NCBI RefSeq assembly: GCF_001699815.1
Contig: NZ_MCGB01000002.1
Span: 1 to 58,208, forward strand
Length of the DNA: 58,208 nucleotides
Origin: Ralstonia pickettii
GTDB lineage: Bacteria; Pseudomonadota; Gammaproteobacteria; Burkholderiales; Burkholderiaceae
Direction of reading: 5' to 3'
In this document: positions 35,749 to 43,844 of the stretch, piece by piece
Layout: each line of letters begins with the position of its first letter
How positions within the stretch are numbered: the first letter of the stretch is position 1
The notes under the pieces: generated by a model
Database searches by the model: none
What the model was told of the DNA's origin: nothing
What the model saw: only the letters and a program-made list of their open reading frames with translations
Position numbers and translations under genes: made by a program

Positions 35749-36809
35749 CAGGCTTGCAAGGACAAGAGGCGGTCTGCCGGGATATCGAAGCCGACCGCAT
35801 GGCCCAGCGCAAACTGCTGGCGGCCGGGCACATCGATGAACAACGGCGTGGCTGACACGCCCGCCACGCGCACGCGGGTGCGGAAGCCGAGAAACACCGC
35901 CGACTCGACCGTGCCCTTCAGCGCCGCCTGGGACGGGTCGGCCAGCACGGCATCTTCGGGACGGAAGAAGACCGCATTGCCGTCGCCGTCCGGCACGCGC
36001 ACGCTGCCGCCCGCGCAGACGAACGTGCCATCCTGCCGCGTGCCGTCGAGCCGGTTCATGATGCCGATGAAATCCGCCACGTGCCGGTTGGCCGGCTGGA
36101 AGTAGATTTCGCGCGGCGTGCCGATCTGCGCAATGCGGCCGGCTTCCATGACGACAATGCGATCGGCCAGCGCCATCGCCTCTTCCTGGTCGTGCGTGAC
36201 ATAGATGGTCGTGATGCCGAGACTGCGCAGTAGGCGGTCCATCTCTGCACGCACGGACTCGCGCAGCTTGGCGTCGAGCGCCGTTAGCGGTTCGTCGAGC
36301 AGCAGCACGCGCGGCTCGGGCGCCAATGCGCGCGCCAGTGCCACGCGTTGGCGCTGACCGCCGGAGAGCTGATCGACACCGCGGTCCGCGTACGGAGTGA
36401 GTTGCATCATCTCCAGCAGCGTGTTTGCCCGGGCGCTGATCTGTGTGTCGGACAAGCCGTTCTGCCGGCGCTGGATGCGCAGGCCGTATTCCACATTGCC
36501 GCGCACGCTCAGGTTGGGGAACAGCGCGTAGTTCTGGAACACCATGCCGACGCGGCGGCGCTCGATCGGGCGTGCGGTCACGTCTTCATCGCCGAAGTGC
36601 ACGGTGCCGCCGGCGTCCGGCGCCTCCAGCCCGGCGACGACGCGCAGCGTGGTGGTCTTGCCGCAGCCCGAGGGGCCGAGCAGCACGACGGTCTCGCCGG
36701 CGGCGATGTCGAGGTCCATCGACTCCAGCACGCGCTGGCCGCCGAAGTGTTTTCCGCAGCCACGCAGCCGGATGGGCACGGGCGCGAGATGTAGGGATTC
36801 GGTACTCAT
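35748..36809 (-). CDS. ABC transporter ATP-binding protein (PotA/FbpC type)
   Basis: 353 residues. Walker A GPSGCGKTT (about 40), signature LSGGQRQRVALARAL (about 148), Walker B VLLLDEP (about 172) and the switch His in VTHDQEEA (about 206) are intact, followed by a TOBE-like C-terminal domain. The ATG at 36809 overlaps the stop of the permease gene (ATGA). The frame is open farther upstream, but that stretch is antisense-free read-through of the permease region and not a fusion protein. It energises import through the two permeases below. Confidence 0.9.
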   Translation of the reverse strand: MSTESLHLAPVPIRLRGCGKHFGGQRVLESMDLDIAAGETVVLLGPSGCGKTTTLRVVAGLEAPDAGGTVHFGDEDVTARPIERRRVGMVFQNYALFPNLSVRGNVEYGLRIQRRQNGLSDTQISARANTLLEMMQLTPYADRGVDQLSGGQRQRVALARALAPEPRVLLLDEPLTALDAKLRESVRAEMDRLLRSLGITTIYVTHDQEEAMALADRIVVMEAGRIAQIGTPREIYFQPANRHVADFIGIMNRLDGTRQDGTFVCAGGSVRVPDGDGNAVFFRPEDAVLADPSQAALKGTVESAVFLGFRTRVRVAGVSATPLFIDVPGRQQFALGHAVGFDIPADRLLSLQA

Positions 36810-37603
36810 CGGGAAGCCTTTCCGTTGTTCACCCGCAGGCCGCCAAAGCGCTGCATCAGCACCAGCAGCGGCACGATCATGACGAAGAAGATCAGCGTGT
36901 AGGCGCTGGCAATTTCCAGCCGCATCGACGCATAGGTGTCGGCCAGGCCGACCGGCAGGGTTTTGGTTTCTGGCGTGTGCAGCATCCAGGTGAGGTTGAA
37001 CTCGCCCACCGAGAGCGTCACCACCGTCAGCGCGCCGGCCAGGATGCCGGGTTGCACGTTGGGCAGCACGATGGTGCGAAAGCGCTGCCAGAACGACGCG
37101 CCCAGGCTGGCAGCGCCCTCTTCCAGCGTCTTCAGGTTCTGGCCTGCCGCCACGGCGGCAACCGAGCGCACCATGAACGGCAGCGTAAACACCACATGGC
37201 CGACGACGATGAACCAAAGGCTCTCGCGAAAGCCGCCAAAGCCGCCGTACGCCACGATCAAGCCCAGCGCCGTCGCCAAGCCGGGCAGCGCCACGGGCAG
37301 CGTCAGGAATTCTTCGATCAGGCGGCTCGCACGGCTCTGGCGCCGCGCCAGTACATAGCCTGCCGGCACGCCGGCCGCGAGCACGATCGCCAGCGTGCAC
37401 AGCGCCACCAGCAGCGACATCCAGATCGACGCGTGATACATCTCCCAGACTTGGAAGACCCAATCCAGCGTCCAACCGCTCTTGAACCCGCGGATGTAGT
37501 TGCGCGTCAGGCCCACGGCCATCGACAACACGACCGGCACGATCAGGAACAGGCACAGCAGCAGCGTGATGAGCCACTGCGAAAGAGAAAGCACGCGTTT
37601 CAT
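36806..37603 (-). CDS. ABC transporter permease 2
   Basis: 265 residues with six predicted helices. The inner-membrane permease EAA loop is seen as LEEGAASLGASFWQRFRTIV (about 176-195), typical of the iron/polyamine/phosphonate-type importers. It overlaps both neighbours by four bases (ATGA), a tightly coupled operon. Confidence 0.9.
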   Translation of the reverse strand: MKRVLSLSQWLITLLLCLFLIVPVVLSMAVGLTRNYIRGFKSGWTLDWVFQVWEMYHASIWMSLLVALCTLAIVLAAGVPAGYVLARRQSRASRLIEEFLTLPVALPGLATALGLIVAYGGFGGFRESLWFIVVGHVVFTLPFMVRSVAAVAAGQNLKTLEEGAASLGASFWQRFRTIVLPNVQPGILAGALTVVTLSVGEFNLTWMLHTPETKTLPVGLADTYASMRLEIASAYTLIFFVMIVPLLVLMQRFGGLRVNNGKASR

Positions 37604-38451
37604 GCTGCGGCCCCACTTGGGCTACCACTCGCGGTGCGCGCAATCGCCAGCACCAGCCACGTCACCACGCCCAGCACCACCGACAGCGCTGCCGCCATCG
37701 CAATGCCCGCGTTGAGCGTGAACTCGGTATAGATCGTCATCGGCAAGACGTCGATATCGGTGGCGAGCGTGAAGGCGGTGCCGAATGCGCCCATCGACGT
37801 GGCAAAGCAGATCGCGCCGGAGGCGATCAGCGCAGGCGCCAGCCCTGGCACCAGCACATCGCGCGTGACCTGCCACGACGATGCGCCGAGCGAGCGCGCC
37901 GCTTCTTCCAGTGAACGATCGAGCTTTTCCGCCGCCGCCATCACCGTCAGCACAACGCGCGGAATCGAGAAATACAGGTAGCCGAGAAACAGCCCGCCGA
38001 TGGAATAGGCGAACACCCATTTCTCACCGATGAGCTTGTGCGTGACGTCGCCCAGCAGTCCCTGGCGCCCCGCCAGCAGGATCACCATGAAGCCGACCAC
38101 CACACCAGGAAACGCCAGCGGAAACGTCAGCATGGCGGTAATCATTTGCTTTCCCGGTACGTTGTGGCGCACCAGAAACAGCCCGGCGATGGTCGAGAGG
38201 ACGAGCGTCGCCAGCGTGACTGCCGCCGACAGCATTACCGTCGAAAACAGGCTGCTGAGGTAGCGAGACGTGGTCAGCGCTGCGGTGTAGGTGGCAATCA
38301 CGCCCTCGCTGCCGCTGACACGCAGCAGCGCGGCCATCGGCAGCAGCCAGAACGCGCAGAACAGCGCAACGGCCGGTGCCAGCAACGCCACCCGCCACCG
38401 AGCGGGCAACACCGCATCGTCGGGCAAGGTGGTTCGGGTGACGGTGCTCAT
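37600..38451 (-). CDS. ABC transporter permease 1
   Basis: 283 residues, about six helices, with an EAA loop (LEEAARSLGASSWQVTRDVL, about 190-209). It forms a heterodimer with the next permease. The ATG at 38451 lies two bases after the binding-protein stop (TGAgcATG). A longer in-frame reading to 38622 would overlap that gene and lacks a better start. Confidence 0.9.
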   Translation of the reverse strand: MSTVTRTTLPDDAVLPARWRVALLAPAVALFCAFWLLPMAALLRVSGSEGVIATYTAALTTSRYLSSLFSTVMLSAAVTLATLVLSTIAGLFLVRHNVPGKQMITAMLTFPLAFPGVVVGFMVILLAGRQGLLGDVTHKLIGEKWVFAYSIGGLFLGYLYFSIPRVVLTVMAAAEKLDRSLEEAARSLGASSWQVTRDVLVPGLAPALIASGAICFATSMGAFGTAFTLATDIDVLPMTIYTEFTLNAGIAMAAALSVVLGVVTWLVLAIARTASGSPSGAAA

Positions 38452-38453
38452 GC

Positions 38454-39485
38454 TCAGCGGACCTCGTTCAGGTAGCGCGTGCCAAATGCCTGCTGGCCGG
38501 CTGCCATCTTGTTGAAGTCGACCGTCTTTGCACGGGCGTATTCGCTGGCCGGCAGGAAGCGCGAGGCGGCTTCCTTGCTCATGGCGCTGGCGCGCACCGG
38601 GCGCAGGTAGGCGTTGGCCCACAGCGTCTGGCCTTCGTCCGACAGGACAAAATCGAGCACCTTCTTGGCGTTCTCGGCATGCGGCGCGCCAGCTGTCAGG
38701 CTCATCACGTACGGCACGGCAATCGTGCCTTCCTGCGGGATCACGAATTCCACGTTCGCGTGATCCTTGTACTTGGCGCGGTAAGCGTTGAAGTCGTAGT
38801 CGAGCAGGATCGGGATTTCACCGGCCACGACGCGCGCGTAGGCTGTCTGCTTCGGCACGATCGGCGCGTTCTTCTTCAACTGCTTGAACCACTCGATGGC
38901 CGGGCCGAAGTCGTCAAGCGAGCCGCCCAGCGCCTGGTTGACCGCCACGGCGCCCACATAGCCGACGAAGGCGCTGCTCGGGTCGAGGTAGCCGACCATG
39001 CCCTTGTATTCGGGCTTGAGCAGGTCTTTCCAGGAACGCGGCACCGGCTTGCCTTCCAGCGCGTCCTTGTTGACGAAGAAGCCCAGCGTGCCGGAATGGA
39101 TCGAGAAGAACGCGCCGTCCGGGTCTTTCATGCCGGCCGGAATGTCTTCCCAATGCTTGGGCTTGTAGTTGGCGACCAGGCCCTTTTCCTTGGCCTGATA
39201 CGCAGACGTGATGCCGAGGTATGCCACGTCGGCCACAGGGTGCGATTTCTCCGCCAGCATCTGCGCGATGGCTTGGCCGGAGTTCTTGTTGTCGAACGGC
39301 ACGGTAATGCCGGTCTTTTCCTTGATGGCCTTGATCTGGCTGGCCCAGTCGGCCCATTCGGGCGGGCAGTTGTAGCAGATGGCGACCTGCTGGCCCGCGG
39401 GCTGTGCCTGCACCGGCGTAGCCAGGGCGATGGCGCCGGCAGCCACGAGGCCGCACGCGCGCAGCCATTGAACGAGACGTTTCAT
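38454..39485 (-). CDS. Periplasmic solute-binding protein of the ABC importer
   Basis: 343 residues. A Sec signal peptide (about 1-27, cleavage after PVQA) is followed by a type II periplasmic binding protein fold of the FbpA/PotD/2-aminoethylphosphonate class. WKDLLKPEYKGMVGYLDPSSA (about 140-160) is a typical mid-segment. Two Cys in ICYNCPP just after the cleavage site are unusual and may form a disulphide. The operon setting with a phosphodiesterase suggests an organophosphate ligand. Its start overlaps the lacI stop by four bases. Confidence 0.88.
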   Translation of the reverse strand: MKRLVQWLRACGLVAAGAIALATPVQAQPAGQQVAICYNCPPEWADWASQIKAIKEKTGITVPFDNKNSGQAIAQMLAEKSHPVADVAYLGITSAYQAKEKGLVANYKPKHWEDIPAGMKDPDGAFFSIHSGTLGFFVNKDALEGKPVPRSWKDLLKPEYKGMVGYLDPSSAFVGYVGAVAVNQALGGSLDDFGPAIEWFKQLKKNAPIVPKQTAYARVVAGEIPILLDYDFNAYRAKYKDHANVEFVIPQEGTIAVPYVMSLTAGAPHAENAKKVLDFVLSDEGQTLWANAYLRPVRASAMSKEAASRFLPASEYARAKTVDFNKMAAGQQAFGTRYLNEVR

Positions 39486-40552
39486 CGAGACGCTCCTTGC
39501 GTATCAGACGTGAGGGAAGAAACAACGGAGAGAGACGTTTCAGCCGGCGCTCGGGCCAGCGTGCCGCCCGCCAGCAGGCGGTGCGGCAAGGTAATCGAGG
39601 GGACCACCTCGCCGGCGATGCGGCGAGCCAGCGCCGTGGCCGCATCGGTGCCGATCCGGCGGTGCGGCTGCGCCACGGTGGCCAGCGTGGGCGAGAGCCA
39701 CTGCCCTATCGCCAGGCCATCAAAGCCGACCACGCTCACGTCTTCGGGCACGCGCAGGCCCATCTCGCGCAGCGAGCGGATGGTGAGCAGCGCGAGGCGG
39801 TCGTTGCTGCAGAAAATGGCGGTCGGGCGCGGCGGTGCGAGCAGCCGGGCCAACTCGGCGGGCAGCATGGCATCGGCATTGAAGTCAATTTCGACGGGCG
39901 GCTGCGGCGCAATGCCGGCCGCCTCCAGCGCTTCGCGGTAGCCGTCGTGGCGCAGGGCCGCACGGTCCGAGGCCGCCAGCGTGCCGGTGAGCATACGGAT
40001 CTGTCGGTGCCCTTGCGCCAGCAACGCGCGGATGGCGTCGCGCGCAGCGGCCCGGTTGTCGACCGTCACGCAGCAGCGCGCCGGAATGCGTGCCTGGCCG
40101 ACCGTGTCGTTGTAGACCAGCACATAAGGCACGTGCTCGGCGTCCAGTCGATCGAGATGCGGATTGGCGGCTGCATCGGCCACGGTCAGGATCAGACCGT
40201 CGACACGTTGCTCGAGCATGGTCTCGATGGCGCGGGCCTCGCGCTCGCGGTCGTAGGCGGTCGTCATGAGCATCACACGCTGGCCGGTGATGGATGCGGC
40301 TTCCTCGATGCCCTGCATGCACTCGGCAAACACGGGGTTGGCGAGCGACGGCAGCACCACGCCAAGCAAGCCCGTGCGCTCGGCGCGCAACTGGCGGCCC
40401 AGCGCGTTCGGGCGATAGTGCAGCGCATCCATGGCCGCCTGCACTCGGGCCAGCGTCGAGGCACTCACCCGCTCCGGCGTATTGACCGCCCGCGACACGG
40501 TGGCAATCGAAATGCCGGCGTGCGTCGCCACGTCCTTGATGCTGCTGCCCAC
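39482..40552 (-). CDS. LacI-type repressor of the ABC-phosphodiesterase operon
   Basis: 356 residues. The N-terminal HTH (IKDVATHAGISIATVSRAVN, about 5-24) with the hinge helix segment MDALHYRPNALGRQLR precedes a periplasmic-binding-protein-like sensor. The start is GTG at 40552. It is the first gene of the operon it should control. A perfect 14-base LacI-type palindrome lies 19 bases upstream, so it is autoregulated. The ligand is unknown but is likely the imported compound or its hydrolysis product. Confidence 0.9.
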   Translation of the reverse strand: MGSSIKDVATHAGISIATVSRAVNTPERVSASTLARVQAAMDALHYRPNALGRQLRAERTGLLGVVLPSLANPVFAECMQGIEEAASITGQRVMLMTTAYDREREARAIETMLEQRVDGLILTVADAAANPHLDRLDAEHVPYVLVYNDTVGQARIPARCCVTVDNRAAARDAIRALLAQGHRQIRMLTGTLAASDRAALRHDGYREALEAAGIAPQPPVEIDFNADAMLPAELARLLAPPRPTAIFCSNDRLALLTIRSLREMGLRVPEDVSVVGFDGLAIGQWLSPTLATVAQPHRRIGTDAATALARRIAGEVVPSITLPHRLLAGGTLARAPAETSLSVVSSLTSDTQGASR

Positions 40553-40570
40553 TACGCGCCCCCGGGAAGG

Positions 40571-40584
40571 TGTAAACGTTTACA
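40571..40584. promoter_or_regulatory. LacI-family operator
   Basis: TGTAAACGTTTACA, a perfect 14-base palindrome with the central CG found in LacI/PurR-family operators. It lies 19 bases before the repressor gene, at the predicted transcription start, and touches the -10 hexamer at base 40584. Occupancy should block transcription. Confidence 0.88.
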
Positions 40585-40617
40585 TGCTAGGTGCGCGCAG
40601 TGACTGTTTCATGACAA
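40584..40617 (-). promoter_or_regulatory. Pho box and -10 element of the ABC-phosphodiesterase operon
   Basis: On the - strand, TTGTCATGAAACAGTCAC (40617-40600) matches 15 of 18 positions of the PhoB consensus CTGTCATAWAWCTGTCAY. Ten bases later comes TAGCAT (40589-40584), the spacing known for PhoB-activated promoters, where the Pho box replaces the -35. The LacI operator follows directly. The arrangement predicts activation by phosphate starvation and repression by the LacI protein. Confidence 0.7.
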
Positions 40618-40618
40618 T

Positions 40619-40656
40619 CGATGCTGCGATGCAGCCATTACCGCAACGCAGCATCG
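40619..40656. repeat. Perfect 10-base inverted repeat beside the Pho box
   Basis: CGATGCTGCG (40619-40628) and CGCAGCATCG (40647-40656) with an 18-base loop. It lies between the Pho box and egtB. It could be an RNA hairpin in an egtB leader or a protein-binding dyad. There is no T run, so an intrinsic terminator is unlikely. Confidence 0.5.
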
Positions 40657-40793
40657 CCAGCGTTGCGCATGGCAAAGTTACAAAGCTCGCATATGCTTCT
40701 TACGAACATGGGCAAGCTGGGGGCGCCAATGCGCGCGCAGCGGCATGGCCCACTTGCTGCTGTGCTGTCCTCGCTGCCTGCTCTGGAGACCCC

Positions 40794-42098
40794 ATGCGCG
40801 TATCGCCTGTATTTGATGTGCCGACCACCGCCCTGCCCGCGCTGATGCAGCACTACGGCATGGTGCGAGCGCAATCCCTGGCCTTGACGGCGCAGTTGTC
40901 CGACGCCGATGCCACCGTCCAGTCCATGGACGACGCCAGCCCCGCCAAATGGCACTTGGCCCATACGACGTGGTTCTTCGAGGAGTTCATCCTTGGCCCC
41001 AACGTGCCGGACTATCGCTCACCCGATGCTCGCTACCGTTACCTGTTCAATTCGTACTACGAAACGGTCGGTGCGCGGCACCCGCGCCCGCGCCGGGGCA
41101 TGCTCACGCGCCCCACGCTCGACGAGGTGCGCGCCTACCGCGCCCATGTCGATGCGGCCATGCAGCGCTTGCTGGCCGGCGGCGTATCGGACGATCTTGC
41201 CCGTCTGGTGACCCTCGGCCTGCACCACGAACAGCAGCACCAGGAGTTGCTGCTGACCGATCTTCTCCACCTGTTTGCGCAGAACCCGTTGTGCCCGGCC
41301 TATGCCCAAGCGCCCGTAGCACGCGTGCACGCGGCCCCGGTGCAACCGGGTTGGGTCAGCTTCCAGGGCGGCGCCGTACAGATCGGCAGAACCGATACGG
41401 GAACCGATACTGACTTCATGTTCGACTGCGAAGGCCCGCGTCACACCGTGTGGCTGGAGGCGTATGCGCTGGCCACGCACCCTGTCACCAACCGCGAGTG
41501 GCTCGCCTTCATGCAGGACGGCGGCTATTGCCAGCCAACGTTGTGGCTGGCCGACGGCTGGGCGTGGGTGCAGCGGGAAGGCATTGACGCCCCGCTCTAC
41601 TGGCGCGCCGGCATGGATGAGGCTGAAGGCTGGCAGCAGATGTCGCTGCACGGCCTGCAGCCGGTCGATCTGGACGCGCCGGTCACGCACGTCAGCTTTT
41701 ACGAGGCCGATGCCTACGCCCGCTGGGCCGGCGCCCGCCTGCCGACGGAAGCCGAATGGGAGCACGCCGCCGAAGGCCTGCCCGTGCAAGGCAACTTCGC
41801 CGGCCGCGGCGCGCTACGCCCGCTTCCCGACCACGGCATCGCCCAGGCCGGCAGCCTGCGTCAATTGTTCGGTGATGTGTGGGAATGGACCGCCAGCCCT
41901 TATGGCCCGTATCCGGGCTTCGAGCCGGCCGAGGGCGCCGTGGGCGAATACAACGGCAAGTTCATGTGCAGCCAGATGGTGCTGCGCGGTGGATCGTGCG
42001 TGTCGCCCGAGGGGCATCTGCGGGCGACGTATCGCAACTTCTTCTATCCGCACCAACGGTGGCAGTTCACCGGAGTGCGGCTGGCGCGGCGGGCGTGA
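40794..42098 (+). CDS. egtB: Ergothioneine biosynthesis sulfoxide synthase EgtB-like protein
   Basis: 434 residues. An N-terminal DinB-like helical bundle carries the three iron-ligand His: WHLAHTTWFFEE (about 50) and HHEQQHQELL (about 144-148). The C-terminal FGE-sulfatase/C-type lectin-like domain (about 180-434) ends with the typical GDVWEWTASPYGPYPGF and VLRGGSC segments. EgtB joins hercynine and a thiol (glutamyl-cysteine or cysteine) oxidatively. The ATG at 40794 follows CTGGAGAC; the open frame upstream is not homologous. egtD, the methyltransferase that normally supplies hercynine, is not adjacent. Related ovothiol or other sulfoxide synthases are possible alternatives. Confidence 0.85.
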   Translation: MRVSPVFDVPTTALPALMQHYGMVRAQSLALTAQLSDADATVQSMDDASPAKWHLAHTTWFFEEFILGPNVPDYRSPDARYRYLFNSYYETVGARHPRPRRGMLTRPTLDEVRAYRAHVDAAMQRLLAGGVSDDLARLVTLGLHHEQQHQELLLTDLLHLFAQNPLCPAYAQAPVARVHAAPVQPGWVSFQGGAVQIGRTDTGTDTDFMFDCEGPRHTVWLEAYALATHPVTNREWLAFMQDGGYCQPTLWLADGWAWVQREGIDAPLYWRAGMDEAEGWQQMSLHGLQPVDLDAPVTHVSFYEADAYARWAGARLPTEAEWEHAAEGLPVQGNFAGRGALRPLPDHGIAQAGSLRQLFGDVWEWTASPYGPYPGFEPAEGAVGEYNGKFMCSQMVLRGGSCVSPEGHLRATYRNFFYPHQRWQFTGVRLARRA

Positions 42099-42108
42099 AG
42101 CGCATCAC

Positions 42109-42136
42109 GCCCGGCACCGGCGCTGACGTGCCGGGC
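42109..42136. terminator. Hairpin between convergent genes, possible terminator
   Basis: GCCCGGCAC (42109-42117) pairs with GTGCCGGGC (42128-42136) around a 10-base loop. It lies 10 bases past the egtB stop and 15 bases before the end of the ankyrin gene. The stem is strong but there is no T run on either strand. Confidence 0.4.
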
Positions 42137-42150
42137 CGTTCGGGCCGCGT

Positions 42151-42975
42151 CTAGCGGTTGCTGTCAAACAGCATGTTGGTGGGCGTGCCGATCGTATCCC
42201 GACCGGCCGGGCTGGGCGCACCGGCGCCGCGTTTGGCGGGCGGCATCGGCGTTGGCACATCCGGCGCTGCAGGCTTGGCAGGCTGCGAGACTGCGGCCGC
42301 AGGCGCCGGTGCTGCAGCAGGCTTGCCGGATTGCTCCGCCAGCTTGCGCCGGCGCGATTCCAGCCCCGCAGCAATCTCATCCTGGTGATACCGCTTGGCG
42401 AAGTCGATCACGTCCATCTTCTGCTGATTGCGCAGGTTCATGTCGGCGCCCTCGTCCAGCAGGAGCTTGACGGTGGTGATGTGCCCGCCCATGACGGCCA
42501 TCATCAGCGGCGTGGTCGCGTTGGGGCTTTCGGCATCGATATAGGCCGCGTGGTCGAGCAGGTATTTGACGATGTCGTCATACCCATTGGTGGCGGCGTA
42601 ATGCAGCGCGGTCCAGCCGGTCTTGTTGACCTCCACGTCGTACGTTTCCACCATCAGCTTCACCATGGGCAGCAGGCCCTGGTACGCGGCCATCATCAGC
42701 GCGTTTTCACCTGCGGCATTGGTGCGCTCGAAATCGATGTTCTTGGCGCGGATGAGCGCCTCGGCCACCTCGATGTTCTTCTCCTTGAGCGCATCCACCA
42801 GCAGCGGCGTGCCATCGCGGGTCTTCAGGTTGGGGTCGACGCCCTGCGCGACATACTTCTGCACCAGCGCCGGGCGGTTGTATTCGACGGCGTTGCGCAG
42901 ATCGTCCTGCGGCGTGGCGAATGCGGCACCCGACAACGCCATGGTCAGCGCACCAGCCAGTGCGATTTTTTTCAT
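42151..42975 (-). CDS. Secreted ankyrin-repeat protein
   Basis: 274 residues. A signal peptide (MKKIALAGALTMALSGAAFA) is followed by about four ankyrin repeats (about 25-190), including GENALMMAAYQGLLPMVKLM, TGWTALHYAATNGYDDIVKYL and TPLMMAVMGGHITTVKLLLDEGAD. A Pro/Ala-rich tail ends the protein. It should be periplasmic; the partner is unknown. I chose the ATG at 42975 because it opens the signal peptide. An ATG ten codons earlier (43005) overlaps tatD. Likely cotranscribed with tatD. Confidence 0.85.
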   Translation of the reverse strand: MKKIALAGALTMALSGAAFATPQDDLRNAVEYNRPALVQKYVAQGVDPNLKTRDGTPLLVDALKEKNIEVAEALIRAKNIDFERTNAAGENALMMAAYQGLLPMVKLMVETYDVEVNKTGWTALHYAATNGYDDIVKYLLDHAAYIDAESPNATTPLMMAVMGGHITTVKLLLDEGADMNLRNQQKMDVIDFAKRYHQDEIAAGLESRRRKLAEQSGKPAAAPAPAAAVSQPAKPAAPDVPTPMPPAKRGAGAPSPAGRDTIGTPTNMLFDSNR

Positions 42976-42988
42976 CGCTTGCTTCAAG

Positions 42989-43792
42989 TTATCGCGGTAT
43001 CGCATTGAATAGATTGAAGAAGTTCTCGGTGGTGGCGCTGGCAATCCGCTCGAGTGGTTCGCCGCGCAGCGTAGCCAGGAATTCGCCCACGTGCCGCACA
43101 TACGCCGGCTCGTTCGTCTTGCCTCGGAACGGCACCGGCGCCAAGTACGGCGAGTCGGTCTCGATCAGCATGCGGTCCAGCGGCACCTTCCTGGCGGTTT
43201 CCTGCAGGTCCACCGCGTTCTTGAACGTCACGATGCCCGAGAAGGAGATATAGAAACCCAGGTCCAGCGCGGCCTTGGCCACGTCCCAGGTCTCAGTAAA
43301 GCAATGCATGACGCCGCCTGCGGCCTCGGCGCCCTCTTCGCGCATGATGGCCAAAGTGTCCTCAGCCGACGAGCGCGTGTGGATCACCAGCGGCTTGCCG
43401 GTCTGCTTCGACGCGCGAATATGCGTACGAAAGCGATCGCGCTGCCATTCCATGTCGGCCACGGTACGGTCGCCCAGGCGGTAGTAGTCGAGCCCGGTTT
43501 CGCCGATGCCGACCACGCGCGGATGATCGGCCAGCGTCAGCAGACGCTCGAGCGTGGGCTCTTCAATGGACCGGCCTTCTTCGACGTCGGCCTCAGCGTC
43601 GGGATGCACGCCCACGGTGGCGTACACGTTGGGCTCCTGCTCGGCAATCTCCAGCACACTCGGAAAATCCTCCAGCGTGACGGAAATGCAGAGTGCGTGC
43701 GTGACGCGGTTCTCCCGCATGCGCGTCAGCAGCTCAGGCAGGCGCGCGCGCAAGTCGGGGAAATTGATATGACAGTGGGAATCGACAAACAT
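42989..43792 (-). CDS. tatD: TatD family metal-dependent hydrolase (DNase)
   Basis: 267 residues, TIM barrel. The N-terminal FVDSHCHIN (metal His pair), GIGETGLDYY, PLVIHTRSS, the His in GGVMHCFTE and IETDSPYLAP are TatD signatures. The family has 3'-5' exonuclease activity on DNA and perhaps RNA in the cytoplasm. The position after holB and pilZ is the common betaproteobacterial order, and the symbol follows the family; ycfH is an equivalent name. Confidence 0.9.
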   Translation of the reverse strand: MFVDSHCHINFPDLRARLPELLTRMRENRVTHALCISVTLEDFPSVLEIAEQEPNVYATVGVHPDAEADVEEGRSIEEPTLERLLTLADHPRVVGIGETGLDYYRLGDRTVADMEWQRDRFRTHIRASKQTGKPLVIHTRSSAEDTLAIMREEGAEAAGGVMHCFTETWDVAKAALDLGFYISFSGIVTFKNAVDLQETARKVPLDRMLIETDSPYLAPVPFRGKTNEPAYVRHVGEFLATLRGEPLERIASATTENFFNLFNAIPR

Positions 43793-43844
43793 CGAATAAT
43801 CAGAAAGTTACGGCGTAAACTTCGTGCGCCGTATCAGGAAAAAA

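Noticed and set aside
35748-37643. A 631-codon frame that would fuse a long N-terminal extension to the ABC ATPase
   Set aside because: The extension is out of frame with the real permease gene; the ATPase start at 36809 overlaps the permease stop by ATGA and gives normal family length.
36443-37732. A 429-codon + strand ORF opposite the ABC permease and ATPase genes
   Set aside because: Low-complexity Arg/Gln/His sequence and antisense to genes with intact ABC motifs.
40431-40793. An N-terminal extension of egtB
   Set aside because: It overlaps lacI, its operator and the Pho box; EgtB homology and a good ribosome-binding site begin at 40794.
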